This document shows, in pieces, positions 50,213 to 62,800 of a DNA stretch of 64,000 nt. Every line of letters starts with the position of its first letter. The first letter of the stretch is position 1. The notes beneath the pieces were generated by a model. The model was given only the letters and a program-made list of their open reading frames with translations. It had not been told where the DNA came from and did no database searches. The position numbers were made by a program, and so were the translations under genes. The DNA is from Talinum fruticosum (Eukaryota > Streptophyta > Magnoliopsida > Caryophyllales > Talinaceae): positions 2,108,001 through 2,172,000 of the forward strand of contig JAITYX010000032.1 in NCBI GenBank assembly GCA_021018815.1. Direction: 5' to 3'.

Positions 50213-53200
50213 CACCTGGGTTCCACTCAAATTTGAAAGATAAAGAGGGAACGAAAGGAGGAATGAGAGAGAGAGAGAGGCAGAGGCGGGTAATGCTGCG
50301 GAGATTGAGGGGAGAAGAGTTTAGGGAATGGGAGTAAATGGTGGGGTGATTGGGAAAAACAATACTGTAGTAGCTTTTATGCACGCTTTTTTTCATGTGC
50401 GTTGCTTGAGAAAGAATGTTGATGATGTAGGGCGGGCCAAACCTAATCCTTCACTTGCTAGACATAAATTCAATCCTGATAGTCAAAAGGAATGCCATTT
50501 TCCTCTCTTTTGTTGACAAAAAGAACTACTTCTCTGTTAAAATTTGGTGACCAAACAAGCTTACTAAGGAGACAAGTTTATTAAAGTTCACCATTTTCAT
50601 CAGGCTTTCAAATAACTAGTAACTTTTAGTTGAGGGTGCAATTAATTAATAGATTTAACAATCCAAATTAGTGAGGAGGGAAGGCGAGGTTATTTGACTC
50701 TTTTTACTGTTGTTTAGAAAAATTAAAGAGAGGAAAGGGGAGGGAGGGGAACACTAGATTCGCCCTCCTCTATTTTTATTAGAAAATTTATATTTACTAT
50801 TATATTTGGTCATTATCATCCATAAATTTGAAGTCGAGCTTCTAATGAATCATAAAAGTGGATATCTTTCATCATATTTTTTTCCACTAGTGAAATTCGA
50901 ACAGGAGACATTATTCAAGCAAAATAACAGTTGAACAGCTTGAATTGACATTCATTCATATAATAAGCATTATATTCACCTTCTTTCTTTTTTTTTGGCA
51001 AAAGTAGGTGCGGGCCATCCAACTGAGTTTTTATCTCAAGGGTAACCCCACTTGGAGTTGAAAGTCTAAGGGGAATAGGGATACCGAACCCAAACTTAAA
51101 ATTCGGACCCACAACCCACCCCAACTTCTTTGCACAACTCTTACAAAGGAAATTGTCTCTCCCAATATTCAAATCTGATGAAAAAGGTAAAAGTGTGAAG
51201 AATTTGTCACTAAATTAACACTCAACATGGAAGATAGTGGGGTCCGATCTGGGGTTGTTAATGGGGAGTTAGCTGAGAGATAACCTTTGAGGAAAAATAA
51301 GAACATTTGGTATTGACTTTACTTCTTTTGGACCATGTGTGTCTCTATCTACTATCTAGTAGGTGGAATTGTTGCTTTATGCCCGTGGAAAATGCTTATT
51401 GCAACTTTATGTGATTGTTATTATTATTAATCTCAAATCTGGTGTAGAAAGTGAAGTAGGGATTATCTGAAATTGCGCAACATTTATAGCCTTCTAGCTC
51501 GGCTAATACGCTTCATGAACAAACAAATGCAATTCATTGATGGTAATCATGGAATGGCCTTTTTTTGCAAACAATTCTATCAAATACATTCATAAAAATA
51601 TTATTAATTCAATGATAGTATATATATATATATATATATGTGACAATGAAATACCAAGCGAATGTTCGTCTAGTGACAGTACACCTTATACTTTCATCCT
51701 TTTTATTAGGATTTGAATTTTGGAGTAGACAATTTCTTTGTAAGTTGTGCAAAAGAGTTGTTATGAGTTGTGGGCTTGAGCTTTAATAGGTATCCGTATT
51801 CCCTTTGACTTTTAAGTCTAATTGAAATTATCTCCGAAATAGGGACCCAATTTCATATTTTTTAGATCCAATCAAGCATGCTCCATATGAATGAATGCAA
51901 TTACAACTTGTGTATTTTAAGGGTATGTTCGAAAAGAAGTGTGGAAAAGTTTTTTTGGAAAAAGTAAATATAAATACAAAACTTATATAGTCTTTTCATA
52001 AAAGATCATGATAAGAATTTATAAGAATATAGATGAGTAGGATTTAAGAATAAGAAAGAGTTCATCAAAATAAATAATGACCCCACATATGTTTTTAGGA
52101 GAGTAAATATAAAGTGAATGAATTCATTGATAGTATGATTTTATAATGTACTTTGAGAATGTTTTTGTTTTTTTTCAAGGATAAATGTGGGACATATAAT
52201 TGGGTTACTATCTCCAGCGTAATATCAGTTGGGCTTGAAGGTCCAAGAGAGATAGAGATATCAAACCCTCAAAGTTCAAAATGCTTGCCACTATACCGAC
52301 GCTCACTTGGTAAGAAAGTTCTTGTTTGATTGAAACTATTTTAAGGTCTTTTTTAATCTTAATTGACTATGTTATCCTTATTAAAACCAATTCTTTTACA
52401 TTTTTAAGAAGCAAAAATCTAAAATTAAGAAGAAATATCTACTGTTTGAAATAGATTATAGATATAGGTAGGAAGAACCTGTTGGGTATGAATTCAATCC
52501 TTTTAGTTTTAGGTAGAGTCATGTTCGGGTCAAAAATTCTGTTAGATTTCTGTTTGCGATTATATCATTTTCAGTTTAGGTTGATTTCAAATGGTTGGTA
52601 TAATAAGTTTGTCTTCCAAAGAAAACTAATTTTGGAGGAAAAATATTCTAATTAAGTTCAGTTCAGGTTAACTTAAATTAGCTATTTTAGATATTAGATT
52701 GGATATGAATTCGTATCATTCAAATCCAATTTAAAATTCAGATATACTTTTTCATATTTACCCCATACATCTTCTCTAATATCTAAACCGGGTTCAAGTA
52801 TCAGCCCACTCACATTACTTAAACAACATAGCTAGCAGACCACCTAAAGAATTTCACAAAGGCTAAAGTTTTGGGGCATACTTGCTCTTACATACTAAAG
52901 GCCTATTCATTTAAGTATATTTAGGGAACATTTTAAAACCGATGATATTTTGGAGTAGGTCTGGTCATTTTTAGAATATTTTAGAGCATTTTGGAGACTT
53001 TGATAGCATTTTGAAGTATGTTGGAGCAGCTTGAAATAGGTCGGAAAATTTTGAAGTAGATAATATATATTGAAATGATGTGAATATGCTAAAATAAATG
53101 GGTCCTAGGTAAACCAAAAGGTAGAAGGGGCTCATGATATGCCATCTAGTATAATTCTTTTTGAGTATACTAAGGTGGAACCTCAATCCATTTGTAAATT

Positions 53201-53930
53201 TCAAGTATTGCAAAGCCAATACCATGGCTCATTTGTAGGTTTATCAGTTTCAAGTTATAGCCATTTTATAGTAATTAGGATCATATGGTGGTAAGTGTAT
53301 TAATTAATTTTGTTTTTATAATTTTTAATTTAAAATGATAAAAATTAATAATAAGGTAAAAAAATATAAGTGGATATATTTTCCTTTATATAATTAAAAT
53401 AACAATATTTCTTTTTGATAACTTATTTCAGTAAGTTATTTTTTATTATATATTCTTAACTCATTATTTGTCTTTTCTTCTTTTTGTAATTTTAAATAAA
53501 ATCTCAATTTTTTTTTATAAAAATTGTCCATAGAGTGAAGATGATATTTTATCTAAATTGACAATATTCCTTGATATTATTTAAAAAATTAAAATAAATT
53601 AGTTTTTAGAAATAAACACATCCAACATACATATGATATATAGTTTTTTTAAAAATTAGTCAATCTTTAGTTTAATTAAATGTATGAACCATTTAAAAAT
53701 CATATATAATTATCTTAGATTATTGTAAAGTCACATAACTATTCTACATATCAATCATACATTGATTTAACTGTTTAACTGAAACTCTCAACGAAGGTTT
53801 AGACCCAAGTCAAGGAAAACAATGTTGTGCCCCCGTTTGAACTATGAAGATAATAGGATCTGTAAGGCTTTCTGAAAACTGTGGAAGCATCTTGAGCTTA
53901 GCAGAAAAATGATCCTTCCCGCTATGGTGT
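50213..53930. other. intergenic, upstream of the E6-like gene; no gene recognised
   Basis: AT-rich spacer of 3.7 kb. A short (GA)n lies at about 50264-50280 and a (TA)n at about 51619-51640. The segment 52920-53080 repeats a gagcattttggag-like phrase several times. Two stretches (about 50995-51125 and 51715-51850) share gcccaac/aagtctaag-type phrases but no gene. No transposon ends identified. Confidence 0.4.
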
Positions 53931-54689
53931 TGTAACGCCCCGACCCTCGGGTAGGGACATCACATCGCCAGGACCCTTCTCGAAGATTTTTAAGGCTAAT
54001 TTATGGAATAACTTGACACACGTAACATGTTTTCTTACTATCGGGAATCAAGCTAGCAATTTTTTTTTCAATAGAGAAGCTACGATGAGTCTTGAGTCCA
54101 CACGATTTCAGGTTAAACTTTTGGGTTCATACAACCCTATACCATAAAACATAATATAATAATAATGGAGTTTTGATGCGGGCCATCGAGGCCGAATCAG
54201 AGCATCTATGGATGTCAATGTACTTGTAGATACAAACGTGCTCCAACAATTAATAAGATTTACATATCAAGTTCAAAGATTCACATAAGTAACCCATGCA
54301 TATAAAGTTCATTGTATCCAAAAGAATATCCAAACGGCCTCTAAAATTGTAAAGCTTGCCAAAAGCCTTACCCTTACTCTTGATCTGAAAAGATGTAAAA
54401 GTAGGGGAATGAGCAACTACAACTCAATGAGAGTCCTTCGCCTCCCAAAAATCAAAATAACTTTCCATGCATATACATATATAACAACAATTACACTTAG
54501 TAACAATAATATTAGTAAATAAGCTGCATCGAAAAGGTAATCTTACGTTACTCCTTAACCGAATGAGAAGACTACAACTCATGTGATTCACATTTTCTTC
54601 ATCAATGTATCCAAATCACTTCTCAATTTAGAACTTAGTTTAAATTTATTATCTTGAATTTCTTTGGGGCAAGAGCTAGTACCCTGGTA

Positions 54690-55575
54690 CTCAATTGACG
54701 CCTGTGAGCCGACCCAACGTACCACGATACAGGGATTCGGAACCACTCACGCGTGTGCATAAGTTTCCTATCCGGGAGGACTCGTAATCTAGGAGTGAAA
54801 GTCGCTACCCTGAGGCCGTAATAAGTCACCTTCCTAGATTTTCGTATTTTGACGCATGTGGGTCGACCCAATGTACCACGGTACTAAGATTCGAACCACT
54901 CACGCATATACTCAAGTTTACTACCTGGAAGGACTCATGATCTAGGAGTGAAAGCCGTACCCGTAGGCCAGAATATGTCACCTTCCTACACTTGGTATTT
55001 CGACGCCTGTGAGTCGACCCAACGTACCACGGTACATGGATTTGGAACCACTCATGCGTATACTAAGGTTTCCTAATTGCGAGGACTCGTAATCTAGGAG
55101 TGAAAGCCGCTACCCGTAGGCCGAAATAAGTCACCTTCCTATATTTTCATATTTTGACACCTGTGAGCCGACCTAACGTACCACGATATTGGGATTCGGA
55201 ACCACTCATGCGTATACTCAAGTTTACCACCCGGAACGACTCATGATCTAGGAGTGAAAGCTGCTATCCTTAGACCGGAATAAGTCACCTTCCTACACTT
55301 GGTATTTTGATGCCTATGAGCCGACCCAACATATCACGGTACAGGGATTCGGACTTGTAATCTAGGAGTGAAAGCAGCTGCTCGTAGGTCGGAATAAGTC
55401 ACCTTCCTAGATTTTCATATATTCAACGCTTGTGAGTCGACCCAACATACCATGGTACTGGGATTCAGAACTACTCACACATATACTCAAGTTTACTACC
55501 CGTAAGGACTAATGATCTAGGAGTGAAAGCCGCTACCCGTGGGCCGAAATATAATCTCATGTCACCTTCCTAAAT
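54690..55575. repeat. tandem array inside the LTR, about 153-base monomers of two alternating types
   Basis: The landmark gtcaccttcct occurs at about 54825, 54977, 55130, 55284, 55398 and 55561, a period of 152-154 bases apart from one short copy (114) and one long one (163). Each monomer has ccgacccaacgtaccacggt-like, ccactcacgcgtatac-like and ctaggagtgaaagccgc-like blocks. Monomers alternate between a tagattttcgtatttt form and a tacacttggtattt form, and in parallel between gactcgtaatctagg and gactcatgatctagg. Confidence 0.85.
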
Positions 55576-56756
55576 TTTGTTCCAGTAAAATTATCAAACC
55601 CAATAAATCCATTTCTCAAATCGTTTTATGGTTATCATTTCTCTTATTCCTCATATATATGTTAATGAGATTACTCGGTCAGGCCCGAGACCACACTTTA
55701 AAGGCTTAAATTCTCTTTCCAACATAGAAAATAAAGTTTACAAGCATCCCGAGACAATACCCTTGGGTTTTGGGGGTCCAAAATTGCTTTGGAGGTCACC
55801 ACGGACCTCCCCACTGCCATTGGGGGTTAAAAGATTAGCTTAAGAGGTCATCACAGGCTTTCCCATAGCCAATGGGAACTTCTGGTGGTCACCACGGGCT
55901 AACCCACGGCCCGTGAGAGCACCCGTGGTGGGTGTTTCTGGTCGATTTTGACCATTGCTGGACACCACGGCCTGCCCCACATGCTGTGGGGCCACCCGTG
56001 GGGGTGGCAGTGGCTCCTAAACTCAATTTTCTTATCTTTTACATATTTTTCTTTGTGGGATATCTATAAAAAATTTGTTTTATAAATTTTCCAGCAGTCT
56101 AAGTATCATATTAGCTCAATAAAACCCATTAAAATGTACATGTAGGATACATACTTCTCATACCAAGTTTTGGGCAAACTCACAATTCTGATCCTCGATC
56201 CCTAAGAACATTATACCAAGTATATTCTCTAACAAGTGTCAAACCCAAACTTTAACAAAAATATGATTTCACAAAGATTTGAACATGATTGATACACTTC
56301 CATCTTCATGTATGAAATTATAACAATAAAAGAGAAGTTTAACCAAGTACATGATGATGGTCATGTTTCTATACCTTTTTCCTTTCTAACATCCTCCTAA
56401 CATATTTATATCAATGAGCCACTCCAAAAACACATGCATGCAACAATCTCTTGAAGTTTTGGGCATTCAAAGTTGGTCTACAAGCACACTTACGAAATTG
56501 AATGTGCTTAACAATGGAGGTTGATGCTTGGAATAAGGGAGGTTGAAACTTGATGTCTCTTTTGCTTTCCTCTCTTTGTCTTTGTCTCTCTCTTCTCTCT
56601 ATTTGGAGCTGCTGGATTTTCCTTTCCAGAGAAAATGATTCCCCTTAGTCTTCTCCATCTCTCTCCCTCTTTTTGGAGTTGTTGGGTTTTGTATGAGAGG
56701 TTGAAGCCTCTCATTTAATTTATGCAGCAGATTGGAAGAGATTACAATAATTATTT

Positions 56757-59150
56757 GAGATATTAATATTTACCTATCTCGAGATATTTGGAAATCATTT
56801 TTACACCCTCCAGGTATTGGTATATATTTTTTCCCACACTTATGATGCAAGAATAATGATGAAAGAATTAGAAACTAGACTTAATGAGCTTTCCGGAAAA
56901 TCAAGAATCGCATCAGTTGGATATCGGACGAAGAAGTTATGACTGAATCAATTTGACGCATGCCTTCCAGCAACCAACACGGTCAGCCCGTTTTGGAGGA
57001 AACGACCCGTGTTGGAGGTCAGAGCCTTTGCATCGAGAATGGGCAGCCCGTGTCGGTGGACACGGCCCCGTTTTCAGTGTTCCCGTCCAGTTTTGACATG
57101 CCAGCATCCAACACGGTCAGCCTGTGTCGGAGGACACGGCCCGTGTTGGAGGTAAAATATGCCGAGAAGCTTCGGTTTTTACGGTTTCGGCTCTTGATTG
57201 CTTCTTAATGGCTTATTTAAGATGATTTTCGGCCATTCCTGCATCCATCCAGCCCAGAATCCTCCATAGTTCATCCTCCATTTTTCCTTCCTCCATTCAT
57301 CCACATCAAATCAGAAACACTTTGAAGATCGAAAAAGAAGATTGAAGCAGTTGCGGGATTCCATTTGAAGTCGAGAAATTCAAGTGGAACACTTCAAGCC
57401 TATCATCTACTTGTTCATTTCTTGCTGTTTGAGGTTTGATTTCAATGTATTGGATTTTAGTTAAGCGTTCAATAAACATATGTGAGTAGTTTAGTTTTTC
57501 TAGGGATTTGTAATTCGAAACAATGTAGTTTGATTAGTTTTCTATGATTTGTGCTTGAATTCTGATTTTGATTCAATAGAAGGTTGTATTTATCATGTTC
57601 ATGAGTGTTTTGAAGGCCTAGAATACTTGTGTTTAGAGATTAATCTATCATGTACTGAAAAGTGAAATAGAAGAATCCGACAACCAACTTTTCTACCTAA
57701 TTTATGAAATTTGAGAAAAGAATAGTAAATTAGGGGATCACTTCGATAATTTGAAATCCTTAAATTTGATTAACTTAAATGTATACGAAAGTTGTTTGAT
57801 AGGTTAATTAGAGCAATTCTATTAAGCATCGAAAGAGCGGTAGAATTTTGTGATTATCAATCCTTGATTTATTTGAATGAATGATTGCACAAATTATGTT
57901 TAAATAATCAAACCCATTGTTAGGAAAGCAAATCTCTAGATATTTTTACCTATTGATTTAAGTCTAGATTAATTTTCTTAATTTTAATAGTTAGAACTAG
58001 TTTAGAAAGAATCAACTTTAAAAATCTGATTTGCTTAGCAATTGAGTAGAGGGCTAGTTTAGTGCGTCGCTAGATCGAGTCCTTGTGGGATCGGCCTTGA
58101 CTAGCTACAATTTAAACACCGTGCGCTTGCGGCTTGTCAAGTAGTTAATATTTGAGTTATACATTGACCATTGTTCTTAAGAATAGAAAACATCTTAATA
58201 CGACGAGTGTGCTGATATGGCATAAGAAAATGAGGTAAAGTGTCAGAATTGCCTTCTTTGCAGTAAAGAAAAGGCTTCTTCGTCCCAAAAAAAATTAGGT
58301 TTCTTTCTTTCTTGGCATATTCAACTGTGAAGAGAGGCTCCATTGACGAGCCCTCATTTCCTCTTTCCGTAAATGGTGACTGTGAAGGGAGGTAAAGTGG
58401 TAGAATGCTCAGATCCGTTCGCATTTAAGAAAGACAAGGCATCCCTCCCCAAAAAATTAGGTTTTCCTCTTTCCTTTCGCTATTTGAGGGAGCTTCGATT
58501 GAAATCAGCTTGGTTCGAAATTGAAGGAGTAGAGGAAGAAATCAGTAAGGTTTTTTGAATTTGATTTCGTTATTTTTTTTATTGTTGAAGACCTCCATTA
58601 ACGAGTTGAAGAAGCACAAACATGAAAATTTCATACTCGAAAACTAAATACTCACCTTAGAACGTGCAATTGCTGAACAGAATTTCGTTCTTCCGTGACC
58701 TAGCTAACGTTTGAAGCACGAACTCGAATATCACTCGACAACTGCCTTCCGCCGAGGCGCAATTCGCTTCTTCACCCACTAAAATTGCTCGATTGACCAC
58801 TTCATACAAGGGAGAAACAAAATCTTGGGCTCGATTAATCGTCAATGCTCTCTTTTTTCTCCAACCCTAGACCCGGATGAGGTTCTTCATTTCGGGAAGG
58901 TGAGATCGAGGACGAGCATTTCATGTTTTTTCTTTTAAGGAGCCAATAACTAATGGGGGTAGCATAGTCATTGTATTTTAAAAATCAGGGACAAACTTGT
59001 CCTTTTACAATTCCGATTAGCCTCCTGCCATTTTTTTATCTTAAATATTTTTTTATCTCTAAACCCAGGTTGGGTAAAAATATATACCAATACCTGGAGG
59101 GTGTAAAAATAATTTCCAAATACCTCGAGAGAGGTAAATGTTAATATCTC
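56757..59150. mobile_element. non-autonomous Mutator-like element nested in the solo LTR, 10-bp target duplication
   Basis: Termini are inverted repeats of about 76 bases. The left begins GAGATATTAATATTTACC and the right, reverse complemented, GAGATATTAACATTTACC, and both run on through TTTTTACACCCTCCAGGTAT with about 90% match by eye. It is flanked by an exact 10-base duplication, ATAATTATTT, at 56747-56756 and 59151-59160, within the 9-11 bases typical of Mutator-like elements. Length 2,394 bases. No transposase. The interior carries GC-richer blocks (56960-57180 and about 58360-58900) that could be captured sequence; I recognise no donor gene. Confidence 0.85.
56972..57153. repeat. three diverged copies of a GC-rich motif inside the Mutator-like element
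   Basis: The phrase ccaacacggtcagcccgt, followed by ggagg.aacgacccgtgttgg, appears at about 56972-57020 and 57107-57153. A partial copy (gggcagcccgtgtcggtgga) lies at about 57040. The copies contain short palindromic cacggcccgtg cores. No function evident. Confidence 0.7.
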
Positions 59151-59842
59151 ATAATTATTTGGAGTATGGAGTAAAGAGGTTGAGTATATTAGATTTCAAG
59201 GAGCTAATGGTGTTGCAATGATGGTTGGGCATGGTGTGGAGATGTCGAATGCAACAAATCTGAAGGAGTATAATGATTGAAGGAGTATAATGATTGTGAG
59301 GTATGGAAACTTGGAGGTAAGAGGATAGAGATGTAGGTGGCAGTAGTAGACAAAGAAAAATGGAGCAAGCATTTCTAATTCAAGCATCTTACTTAATTTA
59401 TGCAGCATATTTGGAAGGGTTGCAATAATTTTTTGGAGTATGAAATAGAAAGGTTGAGTCTATATCTAATTTGAAGGGGAAGTAGTGTTGCAATGATGAT
59501 TGGAGCATGGTGTAGAGGTGGAGTGGAGTAATAGACAAAGGTGTAAGGAGAAGCAATCGGTGTTTTTTAAGACTTGGTGCTGAGGGAAAATAAGACCTTA
59601 GAATGATAATCATGTTTTAAGATTTATTTTAATTCAAGCAAATAGCAAGTCAAATAAATATTTTCTAAACTTACTCCTAATATTATTCCCAACTAAGTTG
59701 TCCATTAACTACTAAATGTGTGCATAAATATACATGTATATGAATTTTATTATAACCAATTATTGAATTAAGTTGCTTAGAGAATAAATCATATATATTT
59801 ATCAAATATTTTTTTAATATTCCTTTTAGGGTGTTACAGGTG

Positions 59843-62800
59843 TATATATATTTTATATACACATGACATCTTTTATCTAATTACGCCATGTAATATATTT
59901 TTAGTTTTTGGTTGGTTAAGTTTATCTTAATGGTTGGTTTGAGTATTGTATATGCTTGATTACGTTTTGGTCCAACTGATTTGTTAAAGTACTTTTCTAT
60001 ATTTTCCATATATATTGATTGATAAGATAACTAAAAGATCTAAATCAAATCAAGAATTTAACAATTGCATGAGTTTTTTTTTTCTAAAAAAGAGAACTTC
60101 TCAGGTCATCATTCACATTATTCTTTAGTCCAAATTCTTATATTCATATGAGAACATATATTCGAAGGTGACACGTCATTATGTTAGACTTCACAAAATC
60201 CAAGTGCATCTATTATATATTTGGGAGTTTATACTCTCAGGACATGTCTTAAAAATAGTTGGACAAAAGAAAAAATTGAGGAAATTTTGTGGGCGAAATA
60301 TACTCCCAGATACATATAAGAATTTAAACACAAATATCCCCTATTTTCCCTTTTATTCAATTATATGTTGACATATGTTCTAAGAAGCATATACTTCCGA
60401 GTGTATAATTGACGTTATGATTCTCGAGAACCTTCAAAAAGCTCCCAAACTCTTTTGGCAATTCGTATATGATTAGGGGTGAAAATTTTCATAAAGACAG
60501 TACAGTTTAAGTAATGAAATTGAGAAGTGAGTTCCAACAAACTTGGTTGCCATCCAATACCAGAAGATCAACATCCTGGTTGACAATGACAATAATGGCT
60601 GGCTCCTCTAATTCTTATCTTAACAGACCAAATTCAAGAGGGACGTACGACTCTGAAAAATCATACTATAAACGAATGCATGTGATCCAACTGTCATCAT
60701 GGCATTTATGAGAATTGTTATTGTGCCAACTTCCAACGTCCTCACTTAGTGTGTGGCAAAGACATGGACGACATTGACTTGTGGGGGAAAAAGGGATAGA
60801 TAGAAGACCAAAGTTGCAATCACCATCTTATAAGTAATGTGGCTGTGGGTGTATTAGGGACGTAATGTAATGTAATGTAATGAATGCAATGTAATAGTAT
60901 AATATAATTACGTTTCCTTGTTTGGTTCATTAGAAAGAATAATATAATTACAAGGTAATGGATTGTTTTATGGGAAAAATGAGTAATATAATCAAGTTAG
61001 AATGAAGGGAGGTGGTTTCGAATCGAAATTGTAAAATCGGATTGAGGATCGTAATATTTTAATACTTATTTGTAACGGGCGCAATATTTTTATAAGAATA
61101 AAAAAATCATAGAATACATTCATAATGGTTTATACAAGTTCTATGCAATCATACTTTGTCAAAGATTTTGATACAAAAGAACGTTGCCGTAATGAATTTT
61201 AAAATATAATTATGTATGAACGGTTTATAAAATTTATTGAGGATCATGGATCAGATTGTAAGATCGTAAAACCGTATTACGATCTTGTCATATAGTTTTG
61301 AATCAGATTGTAGGATGGGATTCCACCATATAGTTTTGGAGCTAAATTAATATGGTAAGATTCTAATGAGTTTAACATTCTAATGAAAGTTTGATCGATG
61401 GAGGGCTTTTGGTCCAAAATTCGGGTTGAGAGAAGAATTTAAGGGGAATATTTGATTTGAGTCGGAAGAATTTGATTTGTGTGAGAATTTTTAGCTTTTT
61501 TAATTAGGGAATGAGTGTCAATTCAAAATCCAAATTATTCGGGTTAATTAATTGTAAGTGTGTTAGTTTTTTCAGTATATAATTTTTCCACGTTGCCTTG
61601 ATCCAATGTCATTATTTCACCAGCTTAATTTAAAACAGATTAAGATGTATAGTCAATGTTTTTGTCTATTGTCCAAATTAGAGGTTCCTTTTCATATTTG
61701 ATCCATAGAATTTGAGATAAACTTGGTGCACACATCATCATGTGAAGTAGAATCCCATCAATTGATTTTTGAACTCCAAGTACTAGACGAGTACCATCAA
61801 GCTCAAAAAAGAAAAAACAGATAATGACGCTTCGTAGACTTAATAAATGAGTTGTTAAGTTTGAATACGGTTTCATGAAGTTTGAATCATGTCATATTTT
61901 GGGTAACTGCTATTTCATTTTCGAATTCTAGTTGAGTGATTTTTGGGTTCAAGTTCTTTAGTGCAATAAACTTGTCTTGTAAAGCAACTTTATAGAAAAT
62001 TTTGGATCATATTCGATTCAAGTTAAATTCATATTTTGAGTCCATTTTCGAGTGAGTATGTTTGATTGTAAGGTTGGATTTGAGTATGGTTTCGGATCTC
62101 GGTTAGTCTTCCCAAATCTAGCCCCTCCTAAATACTCATCTTAACATATCAAATTCAGTAGGAAAGATTCCAATAATCATCTAAACAGTTATTTTCTTGT
62201 TTTTGTTTGGGGGGTTGGGATGGAGAACAGGGGGCATATAAACGAATGCAGATGATCCAATCGAAGCATCTTTTTTGATCCAAAAGTATCTTGATTCTTG
62301 ATGTATTTATGGGAGTCCAGACTTGCAAAATTCAAGAGGCCAACAATTAATTTCCTTTGTTTTTTTCCTTGGTGCGATAACAAAATAGTTTCTAACGAAG
62401 AAGGAATTAGATGTCTCCAACCATCAAATGATATATGCTCAAAATCAGCTGTCATGTCTATCAATTGACTGATAAAATAATACATTGATTATACTGACAG
62501 CTACAATTGTAATAGATCAATCATATTCCTGAGATGATAAGAGCAGCATGATACACGTGCACTTACAGTTAAAAAAATTGTAGATAACAAACTGAATTTT
62601 CATATCTTTATACTACACAATCTCACCTTTTGTTCATAATTTAACGTATGATACATTGATTTTTAAGTCGAAAAAGATAAAATTTAACACTTAGATCGCA
62701 CAATTCCAAGTCTGTTCAGACATTGTGTGGAATTAGTTATAATGTAATGCATTGATAGTGTAACACAATTAACCTTGTAATGCTATTACAGTCGCATAAC

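Larger units (their letters stand above)
53931..59837. mobile_element. second solo LTR, with a nested Mutator-like element and 5-bp target duplication
   Basis: It begins TGTAACGCCC and ends GGGTGTTACA, with an exact 5-base duplication GGTGT at 53926-53930 and 59838-59842. Removing the nested element 56757-59150 and one copy of its 10-base duplication leaves about 3.5 kb. No retroviral-type polyprotein is seen, so this is a solo LTR. Its first half holds a tandem array (54690-55575) and a GC-richer part (55780-56030) with repeated ccacggg phrases. The ends resemble those of the LTR at 2883-5635 read on the opposite strand. Family inferred as Ty3/gypsy from LTR length. Confidence 0.83.

Noticed and set aside
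50226..50228. Upstream in-frame ATG for the E6-like gene
   Set aside because: It lies upstream of the TATA box, and the added residues would bury the signal peptide.
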